This document shows positions 53,364-63,470 of a DNA stretch of 64,000 nucleotides, in pieces. Within the stretch, counting starts at the first letter, position 1. Every line of letters begins with the position of its first letter. The notes under the pieces are model-generated. The model was not told the DNA's origin. It ran no database searches and saw only the letters and a list, made by a program, of their open reading frames with translations. This stretch comes from Azospirillum fermentarium (GTDB taxonomy: Bacteria > Pseudomonadota > Alphaproteobacteria > Azospirillales > Azospirillaceae). The stretch spans positions 275,501-339,500 of the forward strand of contig NZ_JAOQNH010000002.1 of the NCBI RefSeq assembly GCF_025961205.1. The letters run 5' to 3'. A program made the translations under genes and the position numbers.

Positions 53364-55456
53364 GGGCGCTGCCCCTGCGGCTGGTGCGCGTGCGCATGGC
53401 CTTTGCCGAATCCGTCCGGTTGAAGCTGACGGCGCTGGTGCTGGCGCCGCTGCTGCTGGGCGTGCCGGTGCTGCTGGTGATCGTGTGGGTGTGGGGAACG
53501 CAGGGCTACGACCAGCTTCTGCGCACCAAGGTGGGCGCCGATCTGGGCACCGCGCGGCAGTATTTCGACCGGGTGCAGAGCAGCGTGCGCACCGGGGTGA
53601 CCGGCTTCGCCGAATCCCACTGGTTCTCCATGGCCCTGCAGCGGGAGCAGCCGGAGGGGCTGGACGCGCTTCTGGAAACCGCGGCCCGCGATCTGGGGCT
53701 GGATTACCTGCTGCTGATCGGGGCCGACGGCACGGTGACGGCGGGGGCGGCCCGCCAGGACCGCACCGGATACCGGGTGGTGCGCGAGGCGCTGGACGGT
53801 TACGGCTCCCACAATCTGACGGTGATGGCGGCGGCGGAGCTGGAGCGCGTTTCCCCCGCCCTGCGCCAGCGGGCGCGGCTGCCGCTGGTCCGCTCCCCCC
53901 GCGCCCACCCCGACCCGCGCCCGGCGGAGGACCGCGGGCTGATGATCCAGGCCGCCGTGCCCATCCCCGGCGCCATGGGCGAGGGGGTGCGGGTGCTGGA
54001 AGGGGGCGTGCTGCTGAACGGCAACCAGGGCATCGTGGACCGCATCAATTCGGTGGTTTATCAGGACGCCTCCCTGCCGCTGGGCAGCCAGGGCACCGCC
54101 ACCCTGTTCCTGGACGGGGTGCGCATCGCCACCAACGTGCGGCTGTTCGAAGGCTCCCGCGCGCTGGGCACCGTGGCGTCCCAGGCGGTCTATGATCTGG
54201 TGATGGGGCAGGGGAAGGTCTGGCTGGGCTCCGCCTTCGTCGTCAACGACACCTATGTGTCGGGGTACGAGCCGCTCTATGACGGCAACGGCCAGCGCAT
54301 CGGCATGCTGTACGTGGGCTTTCTGGAAGCGCCGCTGCAAAACGCGCTCTATGGCGCCATGGCGGTGCTGTTCCTGCTGTTCCTGCTGGTGTCGGGGCTG
54401 GGGACGCTGGTGGATCTGCGCTGGGCGCGGGCCATCTTCCGCCCGCTGGAGCGCATGAACGGCGTCATCCACCGCATCGAGGCGGGGGAGGAATGGGCGC
54501 GCGTCGGCCCGGTGGGCAGCCGGGACGAGCTGGGCCGGCTGGCCCGCGCCTTCGACCAGCTTCTGGATTCGCTGGCCGCCCGCCGGGCCGAGCTGCAGCG
54601 CTGGGCGCAGGAACTCGACCGCAAGGTGGCCGAGCGCACCGCCGCCTTGGAGGAGGTCAACACCACCCTGCGCCGCGCCCAGCAGCAGCTTGTGATGAAC
54701 GAGAAGCTGACCGCCATCGGCGAGCTGACCGCCGGCGTGGCCCACGAGATCAACAACCCGGTGGCGGTGATCCAGGGCAATCTCGACCTGTTGCAGGAGG
54801 TGCTGGGTGACGACGCCGAACCGGTGCGGGAGGAGATCCGCCTGATCAACGCCCAGACCCGGCGCATCCAGACCATCGTCACCCGCCTGCTGCAATTCGC
54901 CCGCCCCGGCGATTTCGCCGGCTATACGGAGGCGGTGGACGCCAACGCGGTGATCGCCGATTGTCTGGTGCTGACCCGCCACAACCTGACCCGCGCGGCC
55001 ATCACGGTGCAGACGGCCCTGACCGCCACCGGCACCGTGGAGGTGAACCGCGGGGAGCTGCAGCAGGTGCTGATCAACCTTATCATGAACGCCATGCAGG
55101 CCATGTCCGGCGGCGGCACGCTGACGCTGGGCAGCCGCGACATTCCCCCCGGCGATCCGTTCGGCGACGGCGTGGTGCTGGAGGTGCGCGACACCGGCCA
55201 CGGTATCGCCCCCGGCGACATCGCCCGCATCTTCGACCCGTTCTTCACGACGAAGAAGCATTCGGGCACCGGGCTTGGCCTGTCCATCAGCTACGCCATC
55301 ATCCGCCGCTACGGCGGCGACATCGCGGTGGAAAGCCGTCCGGGGGCGGGCACCGTGTTCACCCTGCGCCTGCGCCGGCAGGCGGTGTTCACCGACCAGA
55401 CCTCCACGGCACCGGTGTTCGCCGCCCGCTTCCTCGACGGCAAGCCGCCGGGGTGA
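53360..55456 (+). CDS. membrane sensor histidine kinase with periplasmic Cache-like domain
   Basis: The 698-residue kinase has a membrane helix near residues 27-48 and a large periplasmic part that looks like a Cache sensor (DLGLDYLLLIGADGTVTAGAA; ATLFLDGVRIATNVRL; VVNDTYVSGYEPLYDGNGQRIGMLYVGF). A second helix lies near 333-352, then HAMP and a coiled coil. HisKA has His462 in GVAHEINNP, and HATPase_c shows DTGHGIAPGD and GTGLGLSIS. It is the partner of the NtrC-type regulator. The GTG at 53360 overlaps the regulator stop; the ATG at 53396 is an alternative. The signal is probably an extracellular small molecule. Confidence 0.92.
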   Translation: MRALPLRLVRVRMAFAESVRLKLTALVLAPLLLGVPVLLVIVWVWGTQGYDQLLRTKVGADLGTARQYFDRVQSSVRTGVTGFAESHWFSMALQREQPEGLDALLETAARDLGLDYLLLIGADGTVTAGAARQDRTGYRVVREALDGYGSHNLTVMAAAELERVSPALRQRARLPLVRSPRAHPDPRPAEDRGLMIQAAVPIPGAMGEGVRVLEGGVLLNGNQGIVDRINSVVYQDASLPLGSQGTATLFLDGVRIATNVRLFEGSRALGTVASQAVYDLVMGQGKVWLGSAFVVNDTYVSGYEPLYDGNGQRIGMLYVGFLEAPLQNALYGAMAVLFLLFLLVSGLGTLVDLRWARAIFRPLERMNGVIHRIEAGEEWARVGPVGSRDELGRLARAFDQLLDSLAARRAELQRWAQELDRKVAERTAALEEVNTTLRRAQQQLVMNEKLTAIGELTAGVAHEINNPVAVIQGNLDLLQEVLGDDAEPVREEIRLINAQTRRIQTIVTRLLQFARPGDFAGYTEAVDANAVIADCLVLTRHNLTRAAITVQTALTATGTVEVNRGELQQVLINLIMNAMQAMSGGGTLTLGSRDIPPGDPFGDGVVLEVRDTGHGIAPGDIARIFDPFFTTKKHSGTGLGLSISYAIIRRYGGDIAVESRPGAGTVFTLRLRRQAVFTDQTSTAPVFAARFLDGKPPG

Positions 55457-55459
55457 GAC

Positions 55460-56371
55460 TCACCCCGCCAGCGTCAGCAGCGGGTTGACGTTGATCCGCC
55501 GGAAGCCTTCCTCGCCCACCAGCAGGTCGAGCGCCAGGGTGGCGAGGTCATCGGCCAGCGGGTCGATCCCCAGCGCCTTTTCCGCCAGGAACAGCTTCAG
55601 GTAGGCGTGGCAGCCGCCGCAGGCTTCCGCCCGCGCGCCGGTGTCGGGGTGGTCTTTCGTGGCCCCATCCGCCGGGGTCAGGGAATGATAGGTCAACTGG
55701 TGCCCCTCGCCGCAGGCGATGCACGAGGTGCGCACATGGTGCCATGCCGTGTGGCACAGGCCGCAGTGGAGATAGCGCAGGCCCCCCGCCTCCATCCCTG
55801 TGTGAATCACCCCCGCCGCCGGCGGGCTGCCGCACACCGGGCAGCCGAAGGCGGTGGCCGTCGGCGCCACCGACGCCGGGTCCAGCCCCGCCGCGTGGCG
55901 GGTCCACGCCACCTGCAGCGCCGCCACCACGAACGGGGCGGGGGCCAGATCGTCCGGTCCCGCCGATCCGTCCATCAGGCGGCGGGCGATGCCCTCCACC
56001 GCGGCCGTATCGTCCAGAATGGCCGACAGGGCGGTGAAGGCGGGGCGGGCATTCTCCGGCACCCGCCCGTCCAGGCCGGCCAACAGGGTGCGCAGGTCGG
56101 TTTGCCAGCGGCCGGCGGGGGTGGGGGTGCCGTCCACCGCGTGGGCGATCACCGCCTGCTGGGCGTCGGCCACCAGGGCCAGGAACGACAGCCACGCCTC
56201 CAGACCGTGGCCGGGGGCCAGATGGCGCAGCCGCTCCGCCCGTTTGGCGAACAGGCTGGCGGCGTCGGGCAGGCGCACCGGCGACGGCGAACGGCCGGGG
56301 TTCAGCCCGGCTTCGGCCATGGCCTCGGCCAGCGACGGGTCGATGGTGGGATGGGAGGAGGAGGCGGTCAT
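55460..56371 (-). CDS. fdhE: formate dehydrogenase accessory protein FdhE
   Basis: FdhE is a cytoplasmic factor needed for maturation of respiratory formate dehydrogenases. The 303-residue protein has the iron-binding rubredoxin-like Cys motifs in its C-half: GCPVCGSPP, LHCGLCHTAWHH, SCIACGEG and EACGGCHAYLK. The closing block LALDLLVGEEGFRRINVNPLL is typical. The ATG at 56371 gives the usual length. It is divergent from fdnG across a 530-base gap that holds repeats. Confidence 0.93.
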   Translation of the reverse strand: MTASSSHPTIDPSLAEAMAEAGLNPGRSPSPVRLPDAASLFAKRAERLRHLAPGHGLEAWLSFLALVADAQQAVIAHAVDGTPTPAGRWQTDLRTLLAGLDGRVPENARPAFTALSAILDDTAAVEGIARRLMDGSAGPDDLAPAPFVVAALQVAWTRHAAGLDPASVAPTATAFGCPVCGSPPAAGVIHTGMEAGGLRYLHCGLCHTAWHHVRTSCIACGEGHQLTYHSLTPADGATKDHPDTGARAEACGGCHAYLKLFLAEKALGIDPLADDLATLALDLLVGEEGFRRINVNPLLTLAG

Positions 56372-56480
56372 CGGCAGGGCGTCCACGAAAACGGAAAAAA
56401 GAGGCTGGGGCGGATCGTATGCAAGAAGCGTACAGGGCTTCGGGGCCGGCGGGAATATCCAGGGGAGCGAGGTCAGGCTA

Positions 56481-56659
56481 ACACCCCCTCTCCCGCCCCG
56501 GGAGAGGGATGGGGTGAGGGTCCGCTTTTCGCGCGGCAGCCCGAAAAGCGAGCCGTCAGGCTCTCCGAGCTTTCGATTTGGGGGTGCTTCGCAACGGATT
56601 TCGGGCGTTCCGCGCGAAATCCGGCCCTCACCCAACCCTCTCCTCCGGCGGGGAGGGGG
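56481..56659. repeat. composite palindromic intergenic repeat
   Basis: The left arm (CCCTCTCCCGCCCCGGGAGAGGG, then ATGGGGTGAGGGTCC) is mirrored by the right arm (GGCCCTCACCCAACCCTCTCCTCCGGCGGGGAGGGGG). Two inner hairpins lie between: CGCTTTTCG/CGAAAAGCG near 56523-56550 and CGGATTTCG/CGAAATCCG near 56595-56623. The whole is about 180 bases and non-coding. It looks like a REP/BIME- or MITE-like element of the type scattered in proteobacterial genomes. Confidence 0.75.
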
Positions 56660-56737
56660 CCAATCGACCGGCATCGTGTCCGGTGGGCCGGGAAGCGGAA
56701 TGCTGCATCGCACAAGGACTTAGACACATTTAAAGTC

Positions 56738-56773
56738 GGGACATTCTGTCCGTCCCATGGGACAGAATGTCCC
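56738..56773. promoter_or_regulatory. 14-bp inverted repeat upstream of fdnG
   Basis: GGGACATTCTGTCC (56738-56751) is repeated in inverse at 56760-56773 with an 8-base gap. Each arm is itself close to a palindrome (GGGACA-N3-TGTCCC). Two adjacent palindromic sites 130-165 bases before fdnG could be an operator for the formate dehydrogenase genes. They could also be joined ends left by a mobile element. Confidence 0.5.
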
Positions 56774-56901
56774 TATGGTTCGTGCGGCCAACCATTTAAA
56801 CCCTGATTTCGTAAGGCTTACCCCGAATGGCACGGAACCTGCTGTTGGGCGGCGCCGCGGCCCGTTGGCCGTGGGATGAATCGCTGCCCAAGGGAGGAAC
56901 C

Positions 56902-59900
56902 ATGCAGGTCAGCCGGCGACAATTCATGCAGCTTTCAGCGGGAGGACTCGCGGCGTCGAGCGTGGCCGCGCTGGGCTTCCTGCCGTCTGCGGCTCTGGCC
57001 GAGGTGCGCCAGTACAAGCTGTCCCGCGCCAAGGAGATCCGCAATACCTGCCCGTACTGCTCGGTGGGCTGCGGCCTGCTGATGTACAGCCTGGGCGACG
57101 GGGCCAAGAACGCCCGGTCCGAGATCATCCATATCGAGGGCGACCCTGATCATCCCGTCAGCCGCGGTTCCCTCTGTCCCAAGGGGGCGGGGCTGCTGGA
57201 CTTCATCCACAGTGACAACCGCCTGAAACACCCCGAGGTGCGCGAGGCCGGGTCCAACACCTGGAAGCGCATCTCCTGGCATGAGGCCATCGAGCGCGTC
57301 GCCCGCCACATCAAGAACGACCGCGACGCCAACTTCACCGCCAAGAACGCTCAGGGCGTGACGGTCAACCGCTGGACCTCCACGGGGATGCTGACCGCAT
57401 CCGCCTCGTCCAACGAAACCGGCATCCTGACCCAGAAGTTCATGCGGGCGCTGGGCATCGTCGGCACCGACGCGCAGGCGCGCGTGTGCCACGGCCCCAC
57501 CGTGTCGGCGCTGGCCTCGACCTTCGGGCGCGGCGCCATGACCAACACCTGGGTCGATATCAAGAACGCCGACTTCATCCTGATCATGGGCGGCAACCCG
57601 GCGGAGGCACACCCCGTCGGCTTCAAATGGGCCATCGAGGCCAAGAAGAAGGGTGCCCGCATCATCGTGGTGGACCCGCGCTTCAACCGCTCCGCCGCGG
57701 TGGCCGACCACTACGTGCCGATCCGCGCCGGATCGGACATCGTGTTCCTGGGCGGCGTCATCAACTGGCTGGTCGCCAACGACAAGATCCAGTGGGAGTA
57801 TGTAAAGGCGTTCACCAACGCCAGCTTCATCGTCAAGGAAGGCTACAGCTTCGAGGAAGGGCTGTTCTCCGGCTACGACCCGGCCAAGGGGCAGTACGAC
57901 CGCGCCTCGTGGAACTATGAGTTCGACGACGCCGGCAACGCGCTGACCGATCCCACGCTCCAGCATCCGCGCTGCGTGTGGAACCTGATGAAGGCCCACT
58001 TCGCCCGCTACACGCCTGAGGTGGTGGCCGACCTGACCGGCAGCCCCAAGGACGGCTTCCTCACGGTCTGCGAACACCTGGGTTCGACCGCGGTGCGCGA
58101 CCGGGTGGGCACCATCCTCTACGCCCTGGGCTGGACGCAGCACACGGTGGGGGCGCAGAACATCCGCACCATGGCGATGATCCAGCTTCTGCTGGGCAAC
58201 ATCGGCATGCCGGGCGGCGGCGTGAACGCGCTGCGCGGCCATTCCAACATCCAGGGTCTGTCGGACCTGGGCCTGCTGTCCACCAGCCTGCCGGGTTATC
58301 TGACGCTGCCGAACGAAAAGGCGCACCCGACCTACGCCGACTACATCGCCCGGACCACGCCCAAGGCGCAGCAGCCGGGCCAGCTCAATTACTGGGCCAA
58401 CACGCCCAAGTTCTTCGTCAGCCTGCAAAAGTGGTTCTTCGGCGACAAGGCCACCGCCGAAAACGACTGGGGCTACGACTGGCTGCCCAAGTGGGACAAG
58501 ATGTACGACGTGCTCCAGGTCATGGACCTGATGCACAACGGCAAGGTCAACGGGCTGATCGTCCAGGGTTTCAACCCCCTGACCTCGTTCCCCGATGCGC
58601 GCAAGACCGCGGCCTCGTTCGCCAAGCTGAAATACATGGTGGTCATCGACCCCATGACCACCGAAACCTCGACCTTCTGGCAGAACCACGGCGACATCAA
58701 CGACGTCCCCACCGCCAGCATCCAGACCGAGGTGTTCCGCCTGCCCTCCACCTGCTTTGCGGAAGAGGACGGGGCCATCGTCAACTCCTCCCGCTGGCTG
58801 CAATGGCACTGGAAGGGGGCCGAGGCACCGGGCGAGGCCCGCACCGACCAGGAAATCATCGCGGAAATCTTCATGGCTGTCCGCGGCCTGTACGAGAAGG
58901 AGGGCGGGACGGTCCCCGAACCGATCCTCAACCTGTCCTGGCCGTACAAGAACCCGCTGGACCCCACGCCCGAAGAACTGGCCAAGGAATTGAACGGCCG
59001 GGCGCTGGTGGACGTGCCCGATCCCAAAGACCCCACCAAGTTCCTGCTGCGCAAGGGCGAACAGATTTCCAGCTTCGCGCAGCTGCGCGACGACGGCACC
59101 ACGCTCAGCGCCTGCTGGATCTTTGCCGGGTCGTGGACCCAGGCCGGCAACCAGATGGCGCGCCGCGACAACACCGACACCGGGCTGGGCAACACGCCGG
59201 GCTGGGCGTGGGCGTGGCCGGCCAACCGCCGCATCATTTACAACCGCGCGTCCTGCGACCCGCAGGGCAAGCCGTGGGATCCCAAGCGGAACCTGATTTC
59301 GTGGAAGGGCGACGTGTGGGCCGGGGCCGACGTTCCCGACTTCAAGATCGATCAGCCGCCGTCGGCGGGCATGAACCCCTTCATCATGAACCCCGAGGGG
59401 GTGGGCCGGCTGTTCGCCACCGACAAGCTGGTGGACGGGCCGTTCCCCGAACATTACGAGCCGATGGAAAGCCCGCTGGGCACCAACCCGCTGCACCCCA
59501 AGGTGGTCAGCAGCCCGGCGGTGCGCCTGTTCCCCGCCGACAAGGAACGTCTGGGCACCCATGACGCCTTCCCCTACGTCGGCACCACCTACCGCCTGAC
59601 CGAGCATTTCCAGTTCTGGACCAAGAACGTCCGGCTGAACGCCATCGCCCAGCCCGAGCAGTTCGTGGAGATCGGCGAGGCGCTGGCGGCGGAAAAGGGC
59701 ATCAAGGCCGGCGACTGGGTGCAGGTCAGTTCCAAGCGCGGCCACATCAAGGCCCGCGCGGTGGTGACCAAACGCATCAAGGCCCTGACCGTCAACAGCC
59801 GCACCGTCCACCAGATCGGTATTCCGCTGCACTGGGGGTGGGAGACGGTGGCGAAGAAGGGCTACCTGTCCAACACGCTGCCGCCGGCGGTGGGTGACTG

Positions 59901-59964
59901 CAACACCCAGACCCCCGAATACAAGGCGTTCCTGGTCAACATCGAAAAGGTCGGAGTGGCGTAA
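56902..59964 (+). CDS. fdnG: formate dehydrogenase-N/O alpha subunit, molybdopterin, Cys type
   Basis: This catalytic subunit oxidises formate to CO2 on the periplasmic side. The 1020-residue protein has a Tat signal ([12 protein letters not shown], to about residue 33), a [4Fe-4S] motif [10 protein letters not shown] with a later Cys in GSLCPKGAG, and the bis-MGD domains. The metal ligand is Cys196 in [11 protein letters not shown], at the position where E. coli FdnG has selenocysteine, so no Sec machinery is needed. [22 protein letters not shown] and the C-terminal [15 protein letters not shown] fold are typical. The start at 56902 follows AAGGGAGGAACC. It leads fdnGHI-fdhD. Confidence 0.96.
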   Translation: MQVSRRQFMQLSAGGLAASSVAALGFLPSAALAEVRQYKLSRAKEIRNTCPYCSVGCGLLMYSLGDGAKNARSEIIHIEGDPDHPVSRGSLCPKGAGLLDFIHSDNRLKHPEVREAGSNTWKRISWHEAIERVARHIKNDRDANFTAKNAQGVTVNRWTSTGMLTASASSNETGILTQKFMRALGIVGTDAQARVCHGPTVSALASTFGRGAMTNTWVDIKNADFILIMGGNPAEAHPVGFKWAIEAKKKGARIIVVDPRFNRSAAVADHYVPIRAGSDIVFLGGVINWLVANDKIQWEYVKAFTNASFIVKEGYSFEEGLFSGYDPAKGQYDRASWNYEFDDAGNALTDPTLQHPRCVWNLMKAHFARYTPEVVADLTGSPKDGFLTVCEHLGSTAVRDRVGTILYALGWTQHTVGAQNIRTMAMIQLLLGNIGMPGGGVNALRGHSNIQGLSDLGLLSTSLPGYLTLPNEKAHPTYADYIARTTPKAQQPGQLNYWANTPKFFVSLQKWFFGDKATAENDWGYDWLPKWDKMYDVLQVMDLMHNGKVNGLIVQGFNPLTSFPDARKTAASFAKLKYMVVIDPMTTETSTFWQNHGDINDVPTASIQTEVFRLPSTCFAEEDGAIVNSSRWLQWHWKGAEAPGEARTDQEIIAEIFMAVRGLYEKEGGTVPEPILNLSWPYKNPLDPTPEELAKELNGRALVDVPDPKDPTKFLLRKGEQISSFAQLRDDGTTLSACWIFAGSWTQAGNQMARRDNTDTGLGNTPGWAWAWPANRRIIYNRASCDPQGKPWDPKRNLISWKGDVWAGADVPDFKIDQPPSAGMNPFIMNPEGVGRLFATDKLVDGPFPEHYEPMESPLGTNPLHPKVVSSPAVRLFPADKERLGTHDAFPYVGTTYRLTEHFQFWTKNVRLNAIAQPEQFVEIGEALAAEKGIKAGDWVQVSSKRGHIKARAVVTKRIKALTVNSRTVHQIGIPLHWGWETVAKKGYLSNTLPPAVGDCNTQTPEYKAFLVNIEKVGVA

Positions 59965-59966
59965 GC

Positions 59967-60860
59967 ATGGCCCTGCAATCCCTCGATATCCTGCGCCGCT
60001 CCGCAACACCGACGCCGACGCCGCAGGCCCGCAACCCCGCCGAGATCGCCAAGCTGATCGACGTGTCGGTCTGCATCGGCTGCAAGGCGTGTCAGGTGGC
60101 GTGTTCGGAATGGAACGAACTGCGCGCCGACGTCGGTTCGTGCATCGGCGTCTACGACAACCCCATCGACATGTCGTCGCAGGCGTGGACCGTCATGCGC
60201 TTCAACGAGGTGGAACAGAACGGCAAGCTGGAATGGCTGATCCGCAAGGACGGCTGCATGCACTGTTCCGACCCCGGCTGTCTGAAGGCCTGCCCGTCGC
60301 CGGGGGCCATCATCCAGTACAAGAACGGCATCGTCGATTTCCATCAGGAGAACTGCATCGGCTGCGGCTATTGCGTCTCCGGCTGCCCGTTCAACGTGCC
60401 CCGGCTGAGCCCCGCCGACAGCAAGGCGTACAAGTGCAACATGTGCTCCGACCGTGTGGCCATGGGGCAGGAGCCGGCGTGCGTCAAGACCTGCCCCACC
60501 GGCGCCATCCAGTTCGGCAGCAAGGAGGACATGAAGGAGGTGGCGGAAACCCGCATCACCGACCTGAAGTCCCGCGGCTACGACCAGGCCGGCCTCTATG
60601 ACCCGCAAGGGGTGGGCGGCACCCACGTCATGTACGTGCTGCACCACGCCGACCAGCCGGAGCTTTATTCCGGTTTGCCGAAAGAGCCTGAGATCAGCAC
60701 CGCCGTCAGCCTGTGGAAGGGAGCGCTGAAGCCGCTGGCCACCCTGGGCGTTGCCGCCGCCGGTCTGTTCGGCTTCTTCCACTACATCACCGTCGGCCCC
60801 AACCGCGCCGACGAGGATGAGCATCACGAGACCAAGACGGACCGGGAGGACGCACGGTGA
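59967..60860 (+). CDS. fdnH: formate dehydrogenase beta subunit, 4x[4Fe-4S]
   Basis: This subunit relays electrons from FdnG to the membrane subunit. The 297-residue protein has four ferredoxin-type Cys groups: [41 protein letters not shown] and [21 protein letters not shown]. One C-terminal membrane helix lies at about residues 255-275 and anchors it on the periplasmic side, as in E. coli FdnH. It starts three bases after the fdnG stop and overlaps fdnI. Confidence 0.96.
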   Translation: MALQSLDILRRSATPTPTPQARNPAEIAKLIDVSVCIGCKACQVACSEWNELRADVGSCIGVYDNPIDMSSQAWTVMRFNEVEQNGKLEWLIRKDGCMHCSDPGCLKACPSPGAIIQYKNGIVDFHQENCIGCGYCVSGCPFNVPRLSPADSKAYKCNMCSDRVAMGQEPACVKTCPTGAIQFGSKEDMKEVAETRITDLKSRGYDQAGLYDPQGVGGTHVMYVLHHADQPELYSGLPKEPEISTAVSLWKGALKPLATLGVAAAGLFGFFHYITVGPNRADEDEHHETKTDREDAR

Positions 60861-61489
60861 GCAAGGAAAAGCTGATCCAGCGCTACAACGCCGCCGAACG
60901 CATCAACCACTGGATCGTGGCGATCTGCTTCGTGCTGCTGGCGATTTCGGGGCTGGCGTTCTTCTACCCCGCCTTCTTCTGGCTGACCGGCGTGTTCGGC
61001 ACGCCGCAGCTTGCCCGCATCGTCCATCCCTTCGTCGGCGTGGTGATGTTCCTGGCGTTCGCCCGCCAGTTCTTCCGCTACGCCCACCACAACCTCATCA
61101 ACAAGGAGGATGTGACGTGGATGATGTCGGTGCGCGAGGTGATGAAGGGCAACGAGGTCGGCGACATCGGGCGCTACAACGGCGGCCAGAAGGGCATGTT
61201 CTGGCTGATGGTGCTGTGCATGATCCTGCTGCTGGGCTCGGGCTTCATCGCGTGGCGTCCGTACTTCGCACCGCTGTTCCCGATCCCGGTGATCCGCATC
61301 GCGCTGCTGGTCCACGCGGCCAGCGCCCTGGCGCTCATCGCCGGCATCATCGTCCATGTCTATGCAGCGCTGTGGGTGCAGGGCACCATCCGCGCCATGG
61401 TCGAGGGCGTGGTCACCCACGCGTGGGCGAAGAAGCACCACCCGCGCTGGTTCCGCCAGATGACCGGCCAGAACACGCCGGCCGAGTAA
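60857..61489 (+). CDS. fdnI: formate dehydrogenase gamma subunit, cytochrome b556
   Basis: The gamma subunit holds two hemes b and reduces quinone in the inner membrane. The 210-residue protein has four helices and heme-ligand regions: [48 protein letters not shown] and [25 protein letters not shown]. It starts at a GTG overlapping the fdnH stop (GTGA), with GGGAGGAC upstream. The C-terminal [19 protein letters not shown] is typical of the family. Confidence 0.95.
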   Translation: MSKEKLIQRYNAAERINHWIVAICFVLLAISGLAFFYPAFFWLTGVFGTPQLARIVHPFVGVVMFLAFARQFFRYAHHNLINKEDVTWMMSVREVMKGNEVGDIGRYNGGQKGMFWLMVLCMILLLGSGFIAWRPYFAPLFPIPVIRIALLVHAASALALIAGIIVHVYAALWVQGTIRAMVEGVVTHAWAKKHHPRWFRQMTGQNTPAE

Positions 61490-61502
61490 GGGGGAGCGGA
61501 TC

Positions 61503-62360
61503 ATGGACGGCATGACGGATTTCCGCATCGATCTGCTGCCCGCCGTAACGGAGGAGGGCGTGCTGCCCGACACCACGCGGCGGGTGACGGTCCTGCGCCT
61601 GGACGGCGGCACCGGCATCAGCGCCGAGGACATGGTGGTGGAGGAGGTGCCGGTGGCGATGGCCTACAACGGCATCGTCCACGCCGTCATGCTGGCCACA
61701 CCCCGGGATCTGGAGGACATGGCGCTGGGCTTCAGCCTGTCGGAAAACATCATCGCCACCGCGGACGAGCTGTACGAGGTGGCGGTGGTGACCGGGTGCG
61801 ACGGGGTGGAGGTGCGCATGGACATCCCGCTCGACCGTTTCATGAAGCTGAAGGGCCAGCGCCGCAGCCTCGCCGGGCGCACCGGCTGCGGCGTGTGCGG
61901 GGTGGAAAGCCTGCAGGCCATGGCGCGGGCCGGGCGCCCGGTGTCGGGGGGCACGCCCATTACTCCCGCCGCTGTGGCCCGTGCCCTGCGTCTGTTCGGC
62001 GAGGAACAGGCGCTGCACCGTCTGACCGGGGCTGTCCATGGGGTGGCCTGGGCCGCCGCCGACGGCACCATCGTGGCGTTGCGGGAGGACGTGGGGCGGC
62101 ACAACGCGCTGGACAAGCTGATCGGCTGGCTGGTCAGCACCGGCGTGGACCCGGCCTCGGGCTTCGCGCTCACCTCCAGCCGCGCCAGCTACGAGATGGT
62201 GCAGAAGGCCAGCCGGGCCGGCATCGGCTGTCTGGTGGCGATCTCCGCCCCCACCGGCCTTGCCGTGCGCATGGCCGAGGCCAGCGGGCTGACGCTGGCC
62301 GGCTTCGCCCGCGGCAACCGGCTGGCGGTCTATACCCACGGGGAACGGCTGGCGGTCTGA
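61503..62360 (+). CDS. fdhD: formate dehydrogenase sulfurtransferase FdhD
   Basis: FdhD moves sulfur from IscS-type desulfurases to the molybdenum cofactor of formate dehydrogenase. The 285-residue protein has the reactive CxxC Cys129/Cys132 (GRTGCGVCGVES). LREDVGRHNALDKLIGWL and TSSRASYEMVQKASRAGIGCLVAISAPTGLAVRMAE are also family hallmarks. It is 13 bases after fdnI and ends the operon before a strong terminator. Together with fdhE this makes a self-contained maturation set. Confidence 0.95.
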   Translation: MDGMTDFRIDLLPAVTEEGVLPDTTRRVTVLRLDGGTGISAEDMVVEEVPVAMAYNGIVHAVMLATPRDLEDMALGFSLSENIIATADELYEVAVVTGCDGVEVRMDIPLDRFMKLKGQRRSLAGRTGCGVCGVESLQAMARAGRPVSGGTPITPAAVARALRLFGEEQALHRLTGAVHGVAWAAADGTIVALREDVGRHNALDKLIGWLVSTGVDPASGFALTSSRASYEMVQKASRAGIGCLVAISAPTGLAVRMAEASGLTLAGFARGNRLAVYTHGERLAV

Positions 62361-62381
62361 CCGCCGGATCTGTTGAGAAAG

Positions 62382-62411
62382 CCCGGTGCCGGAAACGGTG
62401 CCGGGTTTTTT
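62382..62411 (+). terminator. intrinsic terminator of the fdn operon
   Basis: A 10-bp stem with two G-U pairs (CCCGGTGCCG with CGGTGCCGGG) closes a GAAA tetraloop and is followed directly by six T. It lies 22 bases after the fdhD stop codon. Confidence 0.93.
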
Positions 62412-62529
62412 CATGGGCGGTACAGGGATGGAAAGTTGATTTGGTGCGGCAAAAATTCAGTTTACGGCGGTGTTTTTCTCGACCCATAGTCGCTTTCCGT
62501 CAGACGTGTCTTATGGAGAGCGTGCCGTG

Positions 62530-63459
62530 ATGCCCACCACCCTTTTCCCCCGCCTTCCCGCCAGCCGGCGGGCCGCTTTGGCCGGTCTGCTGATGACGGC
62601 GGGGGTTTCCGTGACGGGAATGTCCCCCGGTGCCGGTTCGGCCCGCGCCGCCTCTCCCGCGGGCGGTGGCGAGGTTCCCGCCGACGCCGGGCGCGGCCTG
62701 CTGGGCCATGTGCGCCAGGGGGAGGGGCCGGAGCCGGTGGTGGTGCTGCACGAATGGATGGGGGACCACACCAATTACGATTTCATCCGCCCCTTCCTGC
62801 CGGGCGACACCCATGCGTGGATCTTCGCCGACCTGCGCGGCTATGGCCTGTCCAAGCCGCTGTCGGGGGCTTATTCCCTGGACGAGGCGGTGGAGGACGT
62901 GATGCGGCTGATGGGCCATTACGGCCATGCCCGGTTCCATGTGGTGGGCCATTCCATGTCGGGCATGATCGCGCAAGCGCTGGCCAAGCGCGGCGGAGAG
63001 CGGGTCAAAAGCGTGGTGGCGGTGTCGCCCGTCCCCGCCTCCGGCTTCAAGACCGATGCCGAGGGGCTCAAGAAGCTGATGGCGGTGGTGGACAATGACG
63101 ACGCGGTGCGCGCCGCCATTCTGGCCCGCGGGGGCGGGCGCTATGGCCGCGGCTGGGTGGAGCGCAAGCTGGCCATGACCCGGCGCGCCCCGAACCGCGA
63201 GGCCATGGTGGGATACCTGACGATGTTCACCGGCACCGACGTGGCCGACGCGGTGCGGGGCACTCCCACGCCTATCACCGCCGTTTGTGGCGAGCATGAC
63301 CTGCCGCTGTACCGGGCGGAGTCCATCACCCGGCTTCTGGGACCGCTCTTCCCCAATCTGGAGGTGGTGGTCAGCCGCGAAGCCGGCCATTACGCCATGC
63401 TGGAAACCCCGCCGCTGCTGGCCGGCCAGATCGAAAAGGGGCTGGCGCGGGGCGTGTGA
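62530..63459 (+). CDS. exported alpha/beta-fold hydrolase
   Basis: The 309-residue protein has an N-terminal ASRRAALAGLLMTAGVSVTG segment that reads as a Tat-type signal, with cleavage near ARAA. The hydrolase fold then shows VVLHEWMGDHTNYDFIRPFL, the nucleophile in VVGHSMSGMIAQ, an acid in CGEHDLPL and His in REAGHYAMLE. It should act in the periplasm on an unknown ester or amide. GGAGAGCG precedes the ATG at 62530; a GTG at 62527 and an ATG at 62470 are less likely. Confidence 0.85.
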   Translation: MPTTLFPRLPASRRAALAGLLMTAGVSVTGMSPGAGSARAASPAGGGEVPADAGRGLLGHVRQGEGPEPVVVLHEWMGDHTNYDFIRPFLPGDTHAWIFADLRGYGLSKPLSGAYSLDEAVEDVMRLMGHYGHARFHVVGHSMSGMIAQALAKRGGERVKSVVAVSPVPASGFKTDAEGLKKLMAVVDNDDAVRAAILARGGGRYGRGWVERKLAMTRRAPNREAMVGYLTMFTGTDVADAVRGTPTPITAVCGEHDLPLYRAESITRLLGPLFPNLEVVVSREAGHYAMLETPPLLAGQIEKGLARGV

Positions 63460-63470
63460 GACACCCTGTG

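Larger units (their letters stand above)
56372..56901. other. fdhE-fdnG divergent intergenic region
   Basis: This 530-base gap has no gene I can support. It contains a composite palindromic repeat (56481-56659) and a tandem palindrome (56738-56773). The fdnG leader follows, with AGGGAGGA just before the start. An in-frame ATG at 56827 would add 25 residues to FdnG ahead of the Tat signal and is rejected. Confidence 0.6.

Noticed and set aside
57487..57489. Possible selenocysteine in FdnG
   Set aside because: The codon is TGC (Cys); no in-frame TGA interrupts the gene.
56935..60009. Long minus-strand reading frame (1024 codons) opposite fdnG
   Set aside because: It mirrors the third-position GC bias of fdnG; the translation is His/Gly/Arg/Val-rich with no domain, while the plus strand encodes a complete formate dehydrogenase.
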